From positions 1 to 64,000 of the forward strand of contig NZ_JAFAGS010000081.1 of assembly GCF_019237635.1 (NCBI RefSeq): a DNA stretch of 64,000 nucleotides. The letters run 5' to 3'. Shown here in pieces: positions 19,851 to 30,171 of the stretch; within the stretch, counting starts at the first letter, position 1; the number at the start of each line of letters is the position of its first letter. Origin of the DNA: Pluralibacter sp. (GTDB lineage Bacteria; Pseudomonadota; Gammaproteobacteria; Enterobacterales; Enterobacteriaceae). The position numbers were made by a program, and so were the translations under genes. Below the pieces are notes generated by a model, which saw only the letters and a program-made list of their open reading frames with translations, was not told the origin of the DNA and ran no database searches.

Positions 19851-21997
19851 TGGAGATGATGTCTGCATTTACGCTCACCGAGCGGCCTGACAACGTTGCG
19901 GTGATAGCCATTGATGTGCCGGGCGAGAAGATGAATACCCTCAAAGCGGAGTTTGGCTTGCAGGTGAGGGATATCCTGAAAAAAGTCCGCGACAACCGAT
20001 CGCTGCGCGGCGTGGTGCTTATCTCGGCGAAGCCGGATAACTTTATCGCGGGCGCGGATATCAACATGATTGGCAGCTGTCGTACGGCGCAGGAAGCCGA
20101 AGCGCTGGCGCGGCAGGGGCAGCAGATCATGGCGGAAATCCATGCGCTGTCGGTTCCGGTGATTGCCGCCATTCACGGCGCGTGCCTTGGCGGCGGTCTT
20201 GAGCTGGCGCTGGCCTGCCATGGGCGTATTTGTACCGATGATGCGAAAACGGTGCTCGGTCTGCCGGAGGTTCAGCTTGGCTTGTTGCCGGGTTCCGGCG
20301 GTACGCAGCGCTTGCCGCGTCTGGTCGGGGTCAGTACGGCGCTGGAGATGATCCTGACGGGCAAGCAGCTTCGCGCCCGCCAGGCGCTGAAAGCCGGACT
20401 GGTGGATGAGGTGGTACCGCACAGCATTTTGCTGGAAGCCGCCGTGGAGATGGCGAAAATGGAACGTCCTGCCAGCCGTCGGCTGCCGGTGCGCGAGCGT
20501 CTCCTTGCCGGGCCGCTGGCGCGCAACGTGCTGTTTAAGCTGGTAGGCAAAAAGACGGAGCAAAAAACGCAGGGCAACTACCCGGCAACGGGGAGGATCC
20601 TGCAGGTGATTGAGATCGGATTAAGCCACGGCATCAGCAGCGGATATGAAGCCGAAGCGCGCGCGTTCGGCGAGCTGGCGATGACGTCGCAGTCGCAGGC
20701 TCTGCGCGGCATCTTTTTTGCCAGTACTGACGTGAAGAAGGACCCCGGCGCTTTGGCCGAGGCGCTACCGCTGCGCTCAGCGGCCGTGCTGGGCGGCGGC
20801 TTAATGGGCGGAGGGATTGCGTTTGTGCTCGCCAGTAAAGCGAAGCTTCCGGTACGCATCAAGGACATTAACAGCCAGGGCATCAACCATGCGCTGAAAT
20901 ACAGCTGGGAGTTGCTGGATGCGAAGGTGCGCCGTCGCCATATCAAAGCCGGGGAACGGGACAGCCAGATGGCGCTGATTTCCGGCACCACGGACTATCG
21001 CGGCTTTTCGCATCGTGATGTGGTCATCGAAGCGGTGTTTGAAGATTTAACCCTCAAGCAGCAGATGGTGGCTGATGTTGAACGGCAGTTCGCGCCGCAC
21101 ACGATTTTTGCCTCCAACACCTCGTCGTTGCCGATTGGCGATATCGCCGCTCATGCCGCGCGTGCGGAGCAGGTCATCGGCCTGCATTTCTTCAGCCCGG
21201 TTGAGAAAATGCCGTTGGTGGAGGTTATTCCGCATGCAGGGACGTCAGATACTACGGTCGCAACGGTCGTCAGGCTTGCCAAACAGATGGGCAAAACGCC
21301 GATTGTCGTGGCGGACAAAGCCGGATTCTACGTTAACCGCATTCTGGCCCCCTATATTAATGAGGCCATGCGCATTCTGACGGAAGGCGCCAGCATTGAA
21401 CAAATCGATAATGCGCTGGTGAAGTTTGGTTTTCCGGTGGGACCAATCCAACTTTTGGATGAGGTCGGCATCGACACCGGGACTAAAATTATCCCAGTGC
21501 TGGAAAACGCTTATGGAGAGCGTTTCAGTGCGCCTGCAAATCTCATTAGCGCAATTTTGAACGACGATCGCAAAGGGAGAAAAAATGGTCGCGGTTTCTA
21601 TCTTTACGACGCAAAAGGGCGTAAAAGCAAAAAACAACCCGATCCGGCCATTTATAGCCTGATCGGCAGTGGGCAAAAGTCTTCGCTAACCGACCAGCAG
21701 ATTGCTGAGCGTTGCGTGATGATGATGCTCAACGAAGCGGTGCGCTGTTTCGATGAACAGGTCGTGCGCAGCGCGCGCGATGGCGACATCGGCGCCGTAT
21801 TCGGCATTGGTTTCCCGCCATTCCTCGGAGGCCCGTTCCGCTATATGGATACCCTTGGGGCGGGAAGTGTGGCGGCGACATTGCAACGTCTGGCGGCCCA
21901 ATATGGCGCACGCTTCACGCCGTGCGAGGGCGTCGTCAACATGGCTGAACAGCGTCTCTCCTTTTGGCCGAAGGACGAAACTGAGGCGTTAAATTAG
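19850..21997 (+). CDS. fadJ: Multifunctional fatty acid oxidation alpha subunit FadJ
   Basis: 715-residue fusion. The N-terminal crotonase domain (about 1-190; [18 protein letters not shown] and [14 protein letters not shown] carry the catalytic Glu residues) does enoyl-CoA hydration. The 3-hydroxyacyl-CoA dehydrogenase (about 305-600; NAD motif [11 protein letters not shown], catalytic His in [12 protein letters not shown]) oxidises the product. A second HAD C-terminal repeat includes [15 protein letters not shown]. Works with FadI, chiefly under anaerobic conditions. Start codon shares a base with the fadI stop. Confidence 0.97.
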   Translation: MEMMSAFTLTERPDNVAVIAIDVPGEKMNTLKAEFGLQVRDILKKVRDNRSLRGVVLISAKPDNFIAGADINMIGSCRTAQEAEALARQGQQIMAEIHALSVPVIAAIHGACLGGGLELALACHGRICTDDAKTVLGLPEVQLGLLPGSGGTQRLPRLVGVSTALEMILTGKQLRARQALKAGLVDEVVPHSILLEAAVEMAKMERPASRRLPVRERLLAGPLARNVLFKLVGKKTEQKTQGNYPATGRILQVIEIGLSHGISSGYEAEARAFGELAMTSQSQALRGIFFASTDVKKDPGALAEALPLRSAAVLGGGLMGGGIAFVLASKAKLPVRIKDINSQGINHALKYSWELLDAKVRRRHIKAGERDSQMALISGTTDYRGFSHRDVVIEAVFEDLTLKQQMVADVERQFAPHTIFASNTSSLPIGDIAAHAARAEQVIGLHFFSPVEKMPLVEVIPHAGTSDTTVATVVRLAKQMGKTPIVVADKAGFYVNRILAPYINEAMRILTEGASIEQIDNALVKFGFPVGPIQLLDEVGIDTGTKIIPVLENAYGERFSAPANLISAILNDDRKGRKNGRGFYLYDAKGRKSKKQPDPAIYSLIGSGQKSSLTDQQIAERCVMMMLNEAVRCFDEQVVRSARDGDIGAVFGIGFPPFLGGPFRYMDTLGAGSVAATLQRLAAQYGARFTPCEGVVNMAEQRLSFWPKDETEALN

Positions 21998-22139
21998 GGT
22001 CAAAGAAAGGTAAATCCATACAAACGATGATGCTGCTGAGTGGTTAATTTGTAAACAAAGATTGACTATACTTACGCCAGTAAGGTAAAAAACAGCGTTT
22101 CATTCAGTGGATGGATAAGGCACAATGCCCGACCGCCGG

Positions 22140-22169
22140 GTAAACGACCTTGTTTTGTGGTCGGTTTAC
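22140..22169 (+). other. Hairpin in the sixA leader
   Basis: GTAAACGACC (22140-22149) can pair with GGTCGGTTTAC (22159-22169) with one bulged G. No U tract follows, so it is not a classical terminator. It lies 33 bp before sixA. Confidence 0.4.
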
Positions 22170-22202
22170 TCTGGTGCTTCTGGTTAACAAAAGCGGTGCA
22201 AT

Positions 22203-22688
22203 ATGCAAGTTTTTATCATGCGTCACGGCGACGCTGCCCTCGAAGCAGCTAGCGACTCGGTTCGTCCATTAACCACCTGTGGTTGCGATGAGTCCCGACA
22301 GATGGCTACCTGGCTGAAAGGTCAAAAAGTGGATATTGAACGTGTACTGGTCAGCCCTTTTCTGCGGGCGGAACAGACGCTGGATGTGGTAGGGGAGTGT
22401 ATGAACCTGCCCAAAGAGATCGATGTCCTGCCGGAGCTTACGCCTTGTGGCGATGTGGGGCTGGTCAGCGCGTATCTGCAGGCGCTGACCAACGAAGGTA
22501 TCGCGTCGGTGCTGGTGGTTTCTCACCTGCCGCTGGTCGGCTACCTGGTGTCAGAGCTGTGCCCTGGCGAAACCCCGCCGATGTTCTCAACGTCTGCGAT
22601 TGCCAATGTCACCCTGGATGCCAGCGGGCAAGGGGTGTTCAACTGGCAGATGAGTCCCTGCAATCTGAAGATGGCGAAAGCCATCTGA
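22203..22688 (+). CDS. sixA: Phosphohistidine phosphatase SixA
   Basis: 161-residue histidine-phosphatase-fold protein. The RHG motif (MRHGDAAL) places the catalytic His at residue 8; a second His is in VVSHLPLVGYL. In E. coli SixA dephosphorylates the HPt domain of ArcB and also acts on the nitrogen phosphotransferase protein NPr. Separate transcription unit with a terminator. Confidence 0.95.
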   Translation: MQVFIMRHGDAALEAASDSVRPLTTCGCDESRQMATWLKGQKVDIERVLVSPFLRAEQTLDVVGECMNLPKEIDVLPELTPCGDVGLVSAYLQALTNEGIASVLVVSHLPLVGYLVSELCPGETPPMFSTSAIANVTLDASGQGVFNWQMSPCNLKMAKAI

Positions 22689-22695
22689 GCCAAAA

Positions 22696-22722
22696 GGCGG
22701 GCACAGCGCCCGCCATTTTTTT
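22696..22722. terminator. Terminator between sixA and smrB
   Basis: Stem GGCGGGC (22696-22702) and GCCCGCC (22708-22714), then T7 on the plus strand. It overlaps the smrB stop. Confidence 0.85.
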
Positions 22723-23272
22723 AAGGCAACTCAGGCGGTTGCCACTCTTCGACTTCAATCAGCACCAGTAGCGCCGCATCGCCGCCGTACTCTTTCGGCG
22801 CCTGATGAAACGCCATTACGTGCGGATGCTGAGCCAGCCATAGCGGCGTCTGCTGCTTGAGAATATGTTTGCCGTGCCCGTGCATCACGCAGGTACAAAA
22901 GACGTGTTCCCGTCGGCAGGCGGCAATCAGTGCGCCGAGTTCCTGCTTTGCCTGCATCTGGGTTAAACCATGCAAATCGAGAAACAGTTCCGGCGAATAA
23001 TCGCCCCGACGCAGCTTTTTGAGCTCAAAATGGCTGACGCCGTCGCGGACATACTTTATCGCGCCTTCCGTATTCAGCAGCGGCTGGAATTCATCAGAAA
23101 AATAGTGGCTATTATCGGCTTGCTCCTGAATCAGACGTTTTACCGGCACTTCATGGGTTTTTTTGCGTGTTGGCCGGTGGACGATTGTATCCTGTTTGAT
23201 TTGGCGGGTGCCGGTCATCAGCTGGCGGAACAGCGCCTGATCCTCCTCGCTGAGCGGGTTTTTCTTCTTCAT
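22721..23272 (-). CDS. smrB: Ribosome rescue endonuclease SmrB
   Basis: Small MutS-related domain nuclease. In E. coli SmrB binds collided ribosomes and cuts mRNA just 5' of the stalled ribosome, starting rescue. 183 residues, as in E. coli. A charged N-terminal extension is followed by the Smr domain with the catalytic [11 protein letters not shown] (Asp99, His101) and the conserved [10 protein letters not shown] (131-140). Divergent from prmB. Confidence 0.95.
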   Translation of the reverse strand: MKKKNPLSEEDQALFRQLMTGTRQIKQDTIVHRPTRKKTHEVPVKRLIQEQADNSHYFSDEFQPLLNTEGAIKYVRDGVSHFELKKLRRGDYSPELFLDLHGLTQMQAKQELGALIAACRREHVFCTCVMHGHGKHILKQQTPLWLAQHPHVMAFHQAPKEYGGDAALLVLIEVEEWQPPELP

Positions 23273-23437
23273 CTTATCTTCTCTGTATCGCTTTGCGACA
23301 GTTTACCCGACTCACCGGCGTTGCGGGCAGGGAAAACGCATTTTTCCCCTCTCTGGTGATGCAAGAATGCTGATTTATCGCGGACATCATGGCACACTAG
23401 CCGCCGAATTCGAGCGAGACATGCCCTGGAGGCGAGT

Positions 23438-24370
23438 GTGGATAAAATTTTTGTTGATGAAGCAGTCAATGAACTGCATACCATTCAGGACATGTTGCGT
23501 TGGGCGGTCAGCCGCTTCAGCGCGGCGGGCATCTGGTACGGCCACGGTACGGATAACCCGTGGGACGAGGCTGTTCAACTGGTTCTGCCTTCTCTTTATC
23601 TGCCGCTGGATATTCCTGAGGACATGCGTATCGCCCGTCTCACCTCCAGCGAAAAGCACCGGATTGTCGAGCGTGTCATTCGTCGCGTGAATGAGCGTAT
23701 TCCGGTGGCATACCTGACCAATAAAGCCTGGTTCTGCGGCCACGAGTTTTACGTGGACGAGCGCGTGCTGGTGCCGCGTTCGCCGATTGGCGAGCTTATC
23801 AATAACCGCTTCGCCGGGCTTATCAACCGCCAGCCGCAGCATATTCTTGATATGTGCACCGGCAGCGGATGCATTGCGATTGCCTGCGCTTATGCTTTCC
23901 CGGAAGCGGAAGTTGACGGCGTTGATATCTCTGCGGACGCGCTGGCGGTGGCAGAGCAGAATATTGAAGACCATGGCCTCATTCATAATGTGACGCCGAT
24001 TCGCTCCGATCTGTTCCGCGATCTGCCGCAGGTGCAGTACGACCTGATCGTGACCAATCCGCCGTACGTTGATGCCGAAGACATGGCCGACCTGCCGGGC
24101 GAGTATTGTCATGAGCCTGAGCTGGGGCTGGCCTCCGGCACCGATGGTCTGAAGCTGACCCGCCGCATTCTTGCCTGCGCGCCGGACTACCTTTCCGACG
24201 ACGGTATTCTGATTTGTGAAGTGGGTAACAGCATGGTACATCTGATGGAGCAGTATCCTGATGTCCCATTCACCTGGCTTGAGTTTGATAACGGCGGTGA
24301 TGGCGTCTTTATGCTCACGAAAGCGCAGCTGCTGGCTGCCTGCGAACACTTCAGTATTTACAAAGACTAA
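23438..24370 (+). CDS. prmB: 50S ribosomal protein L3 glutamine methyltransferase PrmB
   Basis: SAM-dependent N5-glutamine methyltransferase modifying ribosomal protein L3. 310 residues, as in E. coli. The SAM motif is [20 protein letters not shown] and the substrate-Gln motif is NPPY in [18 protein letters not shown] start at 23438 follows GGAGGCGA and gives the conserved N-terminus (M)[12 protein letters not shown]. First gene of a rightward series with aroC 23 bp downstream. Confidence 0.96.
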   Translation: MDKIFVDEAVNELHTIQDMLRWAVSRFSAAGIWYGHGTDNPWDEAVQLVLPSLYLPLDIPEDMRIARLTSSEKHRIVERVIRRVNERIPVAYLTNKAWFCGHEFYVDERVLVPRSPIGELINNRFAGLINRQPQHILDMCTGSGCIAIACAYAFPEAEVDGVDISADALAVAEQNIEDHGLIHNVTPIRSDLFRDLPQVQYDLIVTNPPYVDAEDMADLPGEYCHEPELGLASGTDGLKLTRRILACAPDYLSDDGILICEVGNSMVHLMEQYPDVPFTWLEFDNGGDGVFMLTKAQLLAACEHFSIYKD

Positions 24371-24393
24371 TAACACTTTCGATCGGAGCTGTG

Positions 24394-25479
24394 ATGGCAG
24401 GAAATACAATTGGGCAACTCTTTCGCGTAACGACCTTCGGCGAATCGCACGGCGTCGCGCTTGGCTGCATCGTCGACGGCGTACCGCCGGGCATTCCACT
24501 GACAGAAGCCGATTTACAGCACGATCTTGACCGTCGCCGTCCAGGGACCTCACGTTATACCACCCAGCGCCGTGAGCCCGATCAGGTGAAGATCCTTTCC
24601 GGCGTCTTTGACGGCGTTACGACGGGCACCAGCATTGGCCTGCTGATTGAGAATACCGATCAGCGCTCCCAGGACTATAGCGCGATTAAAGACGTTTTCC
24701 GCCCGGGGCACGCTGATTATACCTACGAGCAAAAGTATGGCCTGCGCGACTACCGCGGCGGCGGGCGTTCCTCGGCGCGTGAAACCGCAATGCGCGTTGC
24801 GGCAGGAGCCATCGCCAAGAAATACCTTGAGAGTAAATTCGGTGTGGTTATCCGCGGTTGCCTGACGCAGATGGGCGATATCCCGCTGGCGATTAAAGAC
24901 TGGTCGGCGGTCGAGCAGAACCCATTCTTCTGCCCGGACCCGGAAAAAATCGACGCGCTGGATGCGCTGATGCGCGGCCTGAAAAAAGAGGGCGACTCCA
25001 TCGGCGCGAAAGTGACCGTGGTGGCCGACGGCGTGCCGCCGGGGCTTGGCGAGCCGGTTTTTGACCGTCTGGACGCCGATATTGCGCATGCCTTAATGAG
25101 CATCAATGCGGTAAAAGGCGTGGAGATCGGCGACGGGTTTGGCGTTGTCAGCCTGCGCGGCAGCGAAAACCGCGATGAAATTACCCAGGCAGGTTTCCAG
25201 AGCAACCACGCAGGCGGAATCCTGGGCGGCATCAGCAGCGGGCAACAGATTGTCGCCCATATGGCGCTGAAGCCGACGTCAAGCATCACCGTGCCGGGAC
25301 GGACGATCAACCGCTTCGGCGAAGAAGTTGAAATGATAACGAAAGGCCGCCACGATCCGTGTGTCGGTATTCGCGCGGTGCCCATCGCCGAAGCGATGCT
25401 GGCGATTGTGTTGATGGACCACTTGCTGCGTCAGCGCGCGCAGAATGCGGATGTGGTGACCTCTATTCCACGCTGGTAA
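24394..25479 (+). CDS. aroC: Chorismate synthase
   Basis: Last step of the shikimate pathway: EPSP to chorismate, needing reduced FMN. 361 residues. Signature motifs are [20 protein letters not shown], the [14 protein letters not shown] region and the C-terminal [20 protein letters not shown] at 24394 is used ([10 protein letters not shown]); a GTG directly before it would add one residue. mepA starts 3 bp after the stop. Confidence 0.97.
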   Translation: MAGNTIGQLFRVTTFGESHGVALGCIVDGVPPGIPLTEADLQHDLDRRRPGTSRYTTQRREPDQVKILSGVFDGVTTGTSIGLLIENTDQRSQDYSAIKDVFRPGHADYTYEQKYGLRDYRGGGRSSARETAMRVAAGAIAKKYLESKFGVVIRGCLTQMGDIPLAIKDWSAVEQNPFFCPDPEKIDALDALMRGLKKEGDSIGAKVTVVADGVPPGLGEPVFDRLDADIAHALMSINAVKGVEIGDGFGVVSLRGSENRDEITQAGFQSNHAGGILGGISSGQQIVAHMALKPTSSITVPGRTINRFGEEVEMITKGRHDPCVGIRAVPIAEAMLAIVLMDHLLRQRAQNADVVTSIPRW

Positions 25480-25481
25480 AT

Positions 25482-26306
25482 ATGAAAAAAACAGCCATCG
25501 CGCTGCTGGCTCTGCTTGCCAGCAGCGCCAGTCTCGCGGCGACGCCGTGGCAAAAAATCTCTCAGCCGATCGCCGGGGAGACCCAGTCGATTGGCGCTTT
25601 CTCCAACGGCTGTATCGTAGGGGCGCATGCGCTGCCGCTCCAGTCCGATGATTATCAGGTGATGCGTACCGATCAGCGTCGCTATTTTGGTCATCCGGAC
25701 TTGATTGCGTTTATCCAGCGGCTGAGCGGCCAGGTGCACAATCGCGGGCTTGGCACGCTGCTGATTGGCGATATGGGAATGCCGGCGGGCGGACGTTTCA
25801 ACGGCGGTCACGCCAGCCATCAGACGGGCCTGGATGTGGATATTTTCCTGCAGTTGCCGAAGGCGCGCTGGACCTCCGCGCAGCTGCTGAAGCCGCAGGC
25901 GCTGGATCTGGTCGCGGCCGACGGCAAACGCGTGGTGCCGTCATTGTGGTCGCCGCAGATAACCAGCCTGATTAAGCTCGCCGCAAAGGATGACGACGTT
26001 ACGCGTATTTTCGTCAACCCGGCTATCAAACAGCAGCTGTGCCTGGATGCCGGTACGGATCGCGACTGGCTGCATAAAGTACGGCCCTGGTTCCAGCATC
26101 GTGCGCATATGCATGTGCGCCTGCGTTGCCCTGCGGGCAGCCTGGAATGCGAAGAACAGGCTCCACCACCGCCTGGCGACGGGTGCGGCGCCGAGCTGCA
26201 AAGCTGGTTCGAACCGCCTAAGCCGGGCTCAACAAAACCTGAGAAGAAGACGCCTCCGCCGCTGCCGCCTTCCTGCCAGGCGCTACTGGATGAGCACGCA
26301 CTCTAA
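25482..26306 (+). CDS. mepA: Murein endopeptidase MepA
   Basis: Periplasmic LAS-family zinc metallopeptidase that cuts D-alanyl-meso-diaminopimelyl cross-links, including those insensitive to penicillin. 274 residues, as in E. coli. Signal peptide [19 protein letters not shown]; zinc and active-site residues His110, His113 and Asp120 ([11 protein letters not shown]), His206, His209 and His211. Proline-rich C-terminal tail (PPPLPPSCQ). The frame is open further upstream within aroC, but the signal peptide fixes the start. Overlaps yfcA by one base. Confidence 0.96.
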   Translation: MKKTAIALLALLASSASLAATPWQKISQPIAGETQSIGAFSNGCIVGAHALPLQSDDYQVMRTDQRRYFGHPDLIAFIQRLSGQVHNRGLGTLLIGDMGMPAGGRFNGGHASHQTGLDVDIFLQLPKARWTSAQLLKPQALDLVAADGKRVVPSLWSPQITSLIKLAAKDDDVTRIFVNPAIKQQLCLDAGTDRDWLHKVRPWFQHRAHMHVRLRCPAGSLECEEQAPPPPGDGCGAELQSWFEPPKPGSTKPEKKTPPPLPPSCQALLDEHAL

Positions 26307-27115
26307 TGGACAGCTTTGTCGACATCTTTATGGTATCGCCATTTTTACTGGTGGTGCTGTTTTTTATCGCCCTGCTGGCGGGGTTTATTGATTCTATCGC
26401 CGGGGGCGGCGGTCTGTTGACCATCCCCGCGCTGATGGCGGCGGGCATGTCGCCTGCTCAGGCGCTGGCGACCAACAAGCTGCAGGCCTGCGGCGGGTCG
26501 GTTTCCTCCTCGCTCTATTTTATCCGCCGCAAGGTGGTGAATCTTGGCGACCAGAAGCTCAACATCCTGATGACCTTTCTCGGCTCGACGAGCGGGGCGC
26601 TGCTGGTTCAGCATGTGCAATCCGACATTCTGCGCCAAATCCTGCCGCTGCTGGTGATTGGTATCGGCCTTTATTTCCTGCTGATGCCAAAACTTGGCGA
26701 AAACGACAGGCAGCGCCGCTTATACGGTCTGCCGTTTGCGCTGGTGGCCGGGGGCTGCGTGGGGTTTTATGACGGCTTCTTCGGCCCAGGCGCCGGGTCG
26801 TTCTATGCGCTGGCGTTTGTGACGCTGGCGGGGTATAACCTGGCGAAATCCACGGCGCATGCCAAGGTACTGAACGCGACCTCGAACCTGGGCGGCCTGC
26901 TGCTGTTCATTCTTGGCGGAAAGGTTATCTGGGCGACCGGCTTTGTGATGATGGCAGGTCAGTTTCTTGGCGCGCGGATGGGCTCCCGTCTGGTGCTGAG
27001 CAAAGGGCAAACGCTGATTCGCCCGATGATTGTCGTCGTCTCAGCGGTGATGAGCACTAAACTACTTTATGACAGCCACGGTGCGGAAATCCTTCAGTGG
27101 CTGGGACTTAACTAA
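26306..27115 (+). CDS. yfcA: TSUP-family membrane transporter YfcA
   Basis: 269-residue inner-membrane protein of the TauE/SafE (sulfite or organosulfur anion exporter) family with about eight hydrophobic segments. It has the two family motifs, FIDSIAGGGGLLTIPAL near the start and GFYDGFFGPGAGSF mid-protein. Substrate unknown. Its ATG shares a base with the mepA stop and its stop shares a base with the epmC start, so the three genes are probably translated together. Confidence 0.94.
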   Translation: MDSFVDIFMVSPFLLVVLFFIALLAGFIDSIAGGGGLLTIPALMAAGMSPAQALATNKLQACGGSVSSSLYFIRRKVVNLGDQKLNILMTFLGSTSGALLVQHVQSDILRQILPLLVIGIGLYFLLMPKLGENDRQRRLYGLPFALVAGGCVGFYDGFFGPGAGSFYALAFVTLAGYNLAKSTAHAKVLNATSNLGGLLLFILGGKVIWATGFVMMAGQFLGARMGSRLVLSKGQTLIRPMIVVVSAVMSTKLLYDSHGAEILQWLGLN

Positions 27116-27663
27116 TGCAACAGCAACACCACTATCAGCAACTGATCGACATTTTCGATGGCTGCTTTGCCGACGATTTTAATACCCGTCTGATTAAGGG
27201 CGACGACGAACCGATTTATCTTCCTGCTGATGACGATGCGCCGTATAACCGCATTGTTTTTGCCCATGGCTTTTACGCCAGCGCGCTGCACGAAATTTCG
27301 CACTGGTGTATCGCCGGTGCCGAGCGGCGCAAGCAGGTGGACTTTGGCTACTGGTACTGTCCGGATGGGCGCGATGCGATGACCCAGTGTCAGTTTGAGG
27401 ACGTGGAAGTCAAACCGCAGGCCTTCGACTGGCTGTTTTGCGTGGCGGCGGGGTTCCCGTTTAACGTCAGCTGCGACAACCTGGAAGGGGACTTCGAACC
27501 TGACCGTATCGTGTTTCAGCGCCGGGTTCACGCACAGGTAATGGCGTATCTGGATGACGGCATTCCGGCGCGTCCGGCGCGTTTTATTCAGGCATTACAA
27601 CATTATTATCAAACGCCGGCGATGACGGCGGAACACTTCCCCTGGCCGGAAGATCTAAATTGA
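27115..27663 (+). CDS. epmC: Elongation factor P hydroxylase EpmC
   Basis: Hydroxylates the beta-lysylated lysine of EF-P, the last step of the EpmB/EpmA/EpmC modification. 182 residues, as in E. coli YfcM. Conserved FAHGFYASALHEISHWCIAG contains an HExxH-like metal motif, followed by GYWYCPDGRDAMTQ. Coupled to yfcA (1-bp overlap); yfcL follows after 9 bp. Confidence 0.95.
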   Translation: MQQQHHYQQLIDIFDGCFADDFNTRLIKGDDEPIYLPADDDAPYNRIVFAHGFYASALHEISHWCIAGAERRKQVDFGYWYCPDGRDAMTQCQFEDVEVKPQAFDWLFCVAAGFPFNVSCDNLEGDFEPDRIVFQRRVHAQVMAYLDDGIPARPARFIQALQHYYQTPAMTAEHFPWPEDLN

Positions 27664-27672
27664 GGAAAGAAG

Positions 27673-27951
27673 ATGATCGCAGAATTTGAATCGCGCATTC
27701 TGGCGTTAATTGATGACATGGTTGAGCACGCCAGCGACGATGAGCTGTTTGCCAGCGGCTACCTGCGCGGCCATCTGACGCTGGCGGTCGCCGAGCTTGA
27801 AGCGGGCGACGATCACTCGCCGGAGGCTGTTTATGCAAAAGTCACCCAGAGCCTGGAAAAAGCGATCCACGCCGGTGAACTGTCGCCGCGCGACCAGTCT
27901 CTGGTGCTGGAAATGTGGGATTCCCTGTTTCAGCAGGCGAAAGTCAAGTAA
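27673..27951 (+). CDS. yfcL: YfcL family protein
   Basis: 92-residue acidic cytoplasmic protein matching the YfcL family; [28 protein letters not shown] is predicted mostly helical. Function unknown. GAGGAAAG lies just before the ATG. Last gene of the prmB-aroC-mepA-yfcA-epmC-yfcL series. Confidence 0.92.
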   Translation: MIAEFESRILALIDDMVEHASDDELFASGYLRGHLTLAVAELEAGDDHSPEAVYAKVTQSLEKAIHAGELSPRDQSLVLEMWDSLFQQAKVK

Positions 27952-27963
27952 CCGCTGACGCTG

Positions 27964-27994
27964 TTTGCCCTCTCTCTTAGGGAAAGAGGGCAAA
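27964..27994. repeat. Inverted repeat between yfcL and mnmC
   Basis: TTTGCCCTCT (27964-27973) and AGAGGGCAAA (27985-27994) form a 10-bp stem with a structured loop. It lacks a U tract on either side, so it may be only a weak terminator or transcript-end hairpin. Confidence 0.5.
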
Positions 27995-28012
27995 AAAACC
28001 GCACATATCTTG

Positions 28013-30013
28013 TCACTTCACCGCTTTACCTTTCAACAGCTTTCGTACCCAGAGTCGATTAGGGCTCAGCGCCGCCAGCGTTTGCGCATCCAGCGGCAAC
28101 GGCTCTTCGCTCATCTGCGAGGCCAGAATCTCAGCCGCCAGCGGCGCGGAGCACAGACCGCGGGACCCTAATGCGCCCAGCATAAAGAGACCCTCATAAA
28201 CCGGCGCCTCCCCGGCATCCTGCGGGTTGTCCGCCAGATGCGCATAGCGCGCCAGCGTTTCGTGATAATCCGGTACGCCGCCCAGCATCGGCAGATGGTC
28301 GCGGGTGGCACAACGCACGCCGCATCGTGCGTCGTTATCGCTGACGTTCACTTCCCGGGCCCACTGCGCCTGCGGGAAGCAGTCGATCAGCCGCTGGCGG
28401 TTATGCTGTTGATCCGTTTCGCTAAAGGCGATATCCGTCTGCCCGCGATGGTAGCTGGCGCCGATACAGTGCTGGTGGTTGTTGGGGTTCTGCGGCGTCA
28501 GATAACCGTCGTAGCACAGCACCTGACGCAGTGTCGCCAATGACGGCGTTGTCGGGATATGGCTGACCTGGCCGCCAACCGCATAAACCGGCAGTTGCTG
28601 CGTCTGGCTGAACTGATTAATGCGGTGCCCGTTGGCCAACACGACGGCGGCATGCGGGCAGATTTCGCCGTGGCTCAGTTGCACCTGCCAGCCGGAGGTG
28701 AGAGGGGTGAGCTGTTCGACGCGCGAACGCCAGCGCACGGTCAGCCCGCGCGTGCAGGCAAGCTCAATTGCCGAGGCGGTCAGTTCGGCCGGGCAGAGCC
28801 AGCCGCCGAGCGGATAGCTGATGCCGTCGCAGTTGGTTTCCACACCGCACAGCCTGGCGATGTCATCGGCGCTCACCGCATGGGCGATGGCGGGTGGCAG
28901 CCCCAGAGAGAGCATCTGGGCTATTTTTTGCTGGCTTTTGTCATCGAAACCTAACTGGGTGACGCCGCACCAGTCGTGGTCGAAGCGCACTGGCAGCGCA
29001 TCGTACAAACGGCGGGCAAAGGTGAATGCCGCCGGGAAAAACTGCGCCAGCGCCGGGTCGTGGGCGCTGAGCAGAGGGTAGAGCGCGCCCTGACGGTTGC
29101 CCGACGCGCCCTGGGCGGGCTGCGCGTCCTCACAGTACAGCGTCACCTGCCAGCCCCGGCGCAGCAGCGCGAGGGAGAGCAGCGCGCTGGCTACCCCGCC
29201 GCCGATGACCGCGACCTCGCGGGCCGTGCTGCCGCGACGGGAAAACCACGGCGTGCGCGGCGCGCTGTCCACGCCTTCCGGCATTTCGCCGGTCAGCATT
29301 TCACGCTTGCGGCCAAAGCCTTTGCTTTTGCGCATTGCAAACCCGGCTTCCTGCAGCCCACGGCGTACAAATCCGGCGGAGGTAAACGTCGCCAGCGTAC
29401 CGCCAGGGCGGGCCAGCCGCACCATCGCGTTAAACAGCCCCGGCGTCCACATATCGGGGTTTTTGGCGGGGGCGAAGCCATCCAGAAACCAGGCGTCTAC
29501 TTTCTGGTTGAAGGTATCGTCGAGGGTGTCAACAAGGGTATTGATATCGCCGAACCACAGATCCAGCGTGACCTGTCCATCGTCGAGCAACAGACGATGG
29601 CAGCCGGGCAGCGCCAGGGGCCACTGCGCCTGTAGCTGCTCTGCCCAGGGCGCCAGCTCAGGCCAGTGCTGGTGGGCGAGGCGTAAATCGTCCGCCCGCA
29701 GCGGGAATTTTTCAAAACTGACGAAATGCAATCTTCGCAGCGTCGCGTCAGGATGCGAGGTGCGAAACGCCGCAAACGCCTGCCAGAGCGTCAGAAAGTT
29801 AAGCCCGGTGCCGAAGCCGCTTTCGGCGACGACAAAATGTGGACGAGGGTGCTTGTCAAAGCGGTCGGGAAGCTGATTTCCGCCAAGAAAAACGTACCGA
29901 GTTTCTTCCAGTCCGTTATCATTAGAAAAGTAGACGTCGTCAAAATCTCGGGAAACAGGTGTACCCTCATTGTTAAATTCGAGGTTGGCGGGGCGTATGG
30001 CGATTTGTTTCAC
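28013..30013 (-). CDS. mnmC: Bifunctional tRNA mnm5s2U34 enzyme MnmC
   Basis: Finishes the modification of tRNA wobble uridine. The C-terminal FAD oxidoreductase domain (about 255-666; [20 protein letters not shown]) converts cmnm5s2U to nm5s2U. The N-terminal SAM methyltransferase (about 1-240; [36 protein letters not shown]) makes mnm5s2U. 666 residues. GTG at 30013 is used because it gives (M)[12 protein letters not shown], matching E. coli MKHYSIQPANLEF; an ATG five codons upstream is possible. Divergent from fabB. Confidence 0.95.
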   Translation of the reverse strand: MKQIAIRPANLEFNNEGTPVSRDFDDVYFSNDNGLEETRYVFLGGNQLPDRFDKHPRPHFVVAESGFGTGLNFLTLWQAFAAFRTSHPDATLRRLHFVSFEKFPLRADDLRLAHQHWPELAPWAEQLQAQWPLALPGCHRLLLDDGQVTLDLWFGDINTLVDTLDDTFNQKVDAWFLDGFAPAKNPDMWTPGLFNAMVRLARPGGTLATFTSAGFVRRGLQEAGFAMRKSKGFGRKREMLTGEMPEGVDSAPRTPWFSRRGSTAREVAVIGGGVASALLSLALLRRGWQVTLYCEDAQPAQGASGNRQGALYPLLSAHDPALAQFFPAAFTFARRLYDALPVRFDHDWCGVTQLGFDDKSQQKIAQMLSLGLPPAIAHAVSADDIARLCGVETNCDGISYPLGGWLCPAELTASAIELACTRGLTVRWRSRVEQLTPLTSGWQVQLSHGEICPHAAVVLANGHRINQFSQTQQLPVYAVGGQVSHIPTTPSLATLRQVLCYDGYLTPQNPNNHQHCIGASYHRGQTDIAFSETDQQHNRQRLIDCFPQAQWAREVNVSDNDARCGVRCATRDHLPMLGGVPDYHETLARYAHLADNPQDAGEAPVYEGLFMLGALGSRGLCSAPLAAEILASQMSEEPLPLDAQTLAALSPNRLWVRKLLKGKAVK

Positions 30014-30088
30014 GTAAGTTACTCGCATAGCAAGGCATCGGACGATCTTAACGATGTGTGCGAGGCGGCGCAAATTTATGCATTAATT

Positions 30089-30105
30089 GTCTGATCGGAC
30101 TTGTT
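30089..30105 (+). promoter_or_regulatory. FadR activator site of fabB
   Basis: GTCTGATCGGACTTGTT matches the FadR consensus (core CTGGTCGGACTTGTT, one mismatch in the core). FadR activation of fabB is known in E. coli. Confidence 0.7.
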
Positions 30106-30106
30106 C

Positions 30107-30124
30107 GGCGTACAAGTGTACGCT
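30107..30124 (+). promoter_or_regulatory. FabR operator of fabB
   Basis: The dyad GGCGTACAAGTGTACGCT matches the FabR site AGCGTACA-N2-TGTACGCT with one outer change. It is next to the FadR site, as in E. coli, where FabR represses fabB when unsaturated acyl groups are plentiful. Confidence 0.8.
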
Positions 30125-30171
30125 ATCGTGCGACACGAAACGTTAAATAGTGCGACTTACAGAGGTATTGA

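Noticed and set aside
28976-29635. Open frames of 219-259 codons antisense to mnmC
   Set aside because: Arg/Ala/Gln-rich composition typical of antisense frames; mnmC is conserved over its full length.
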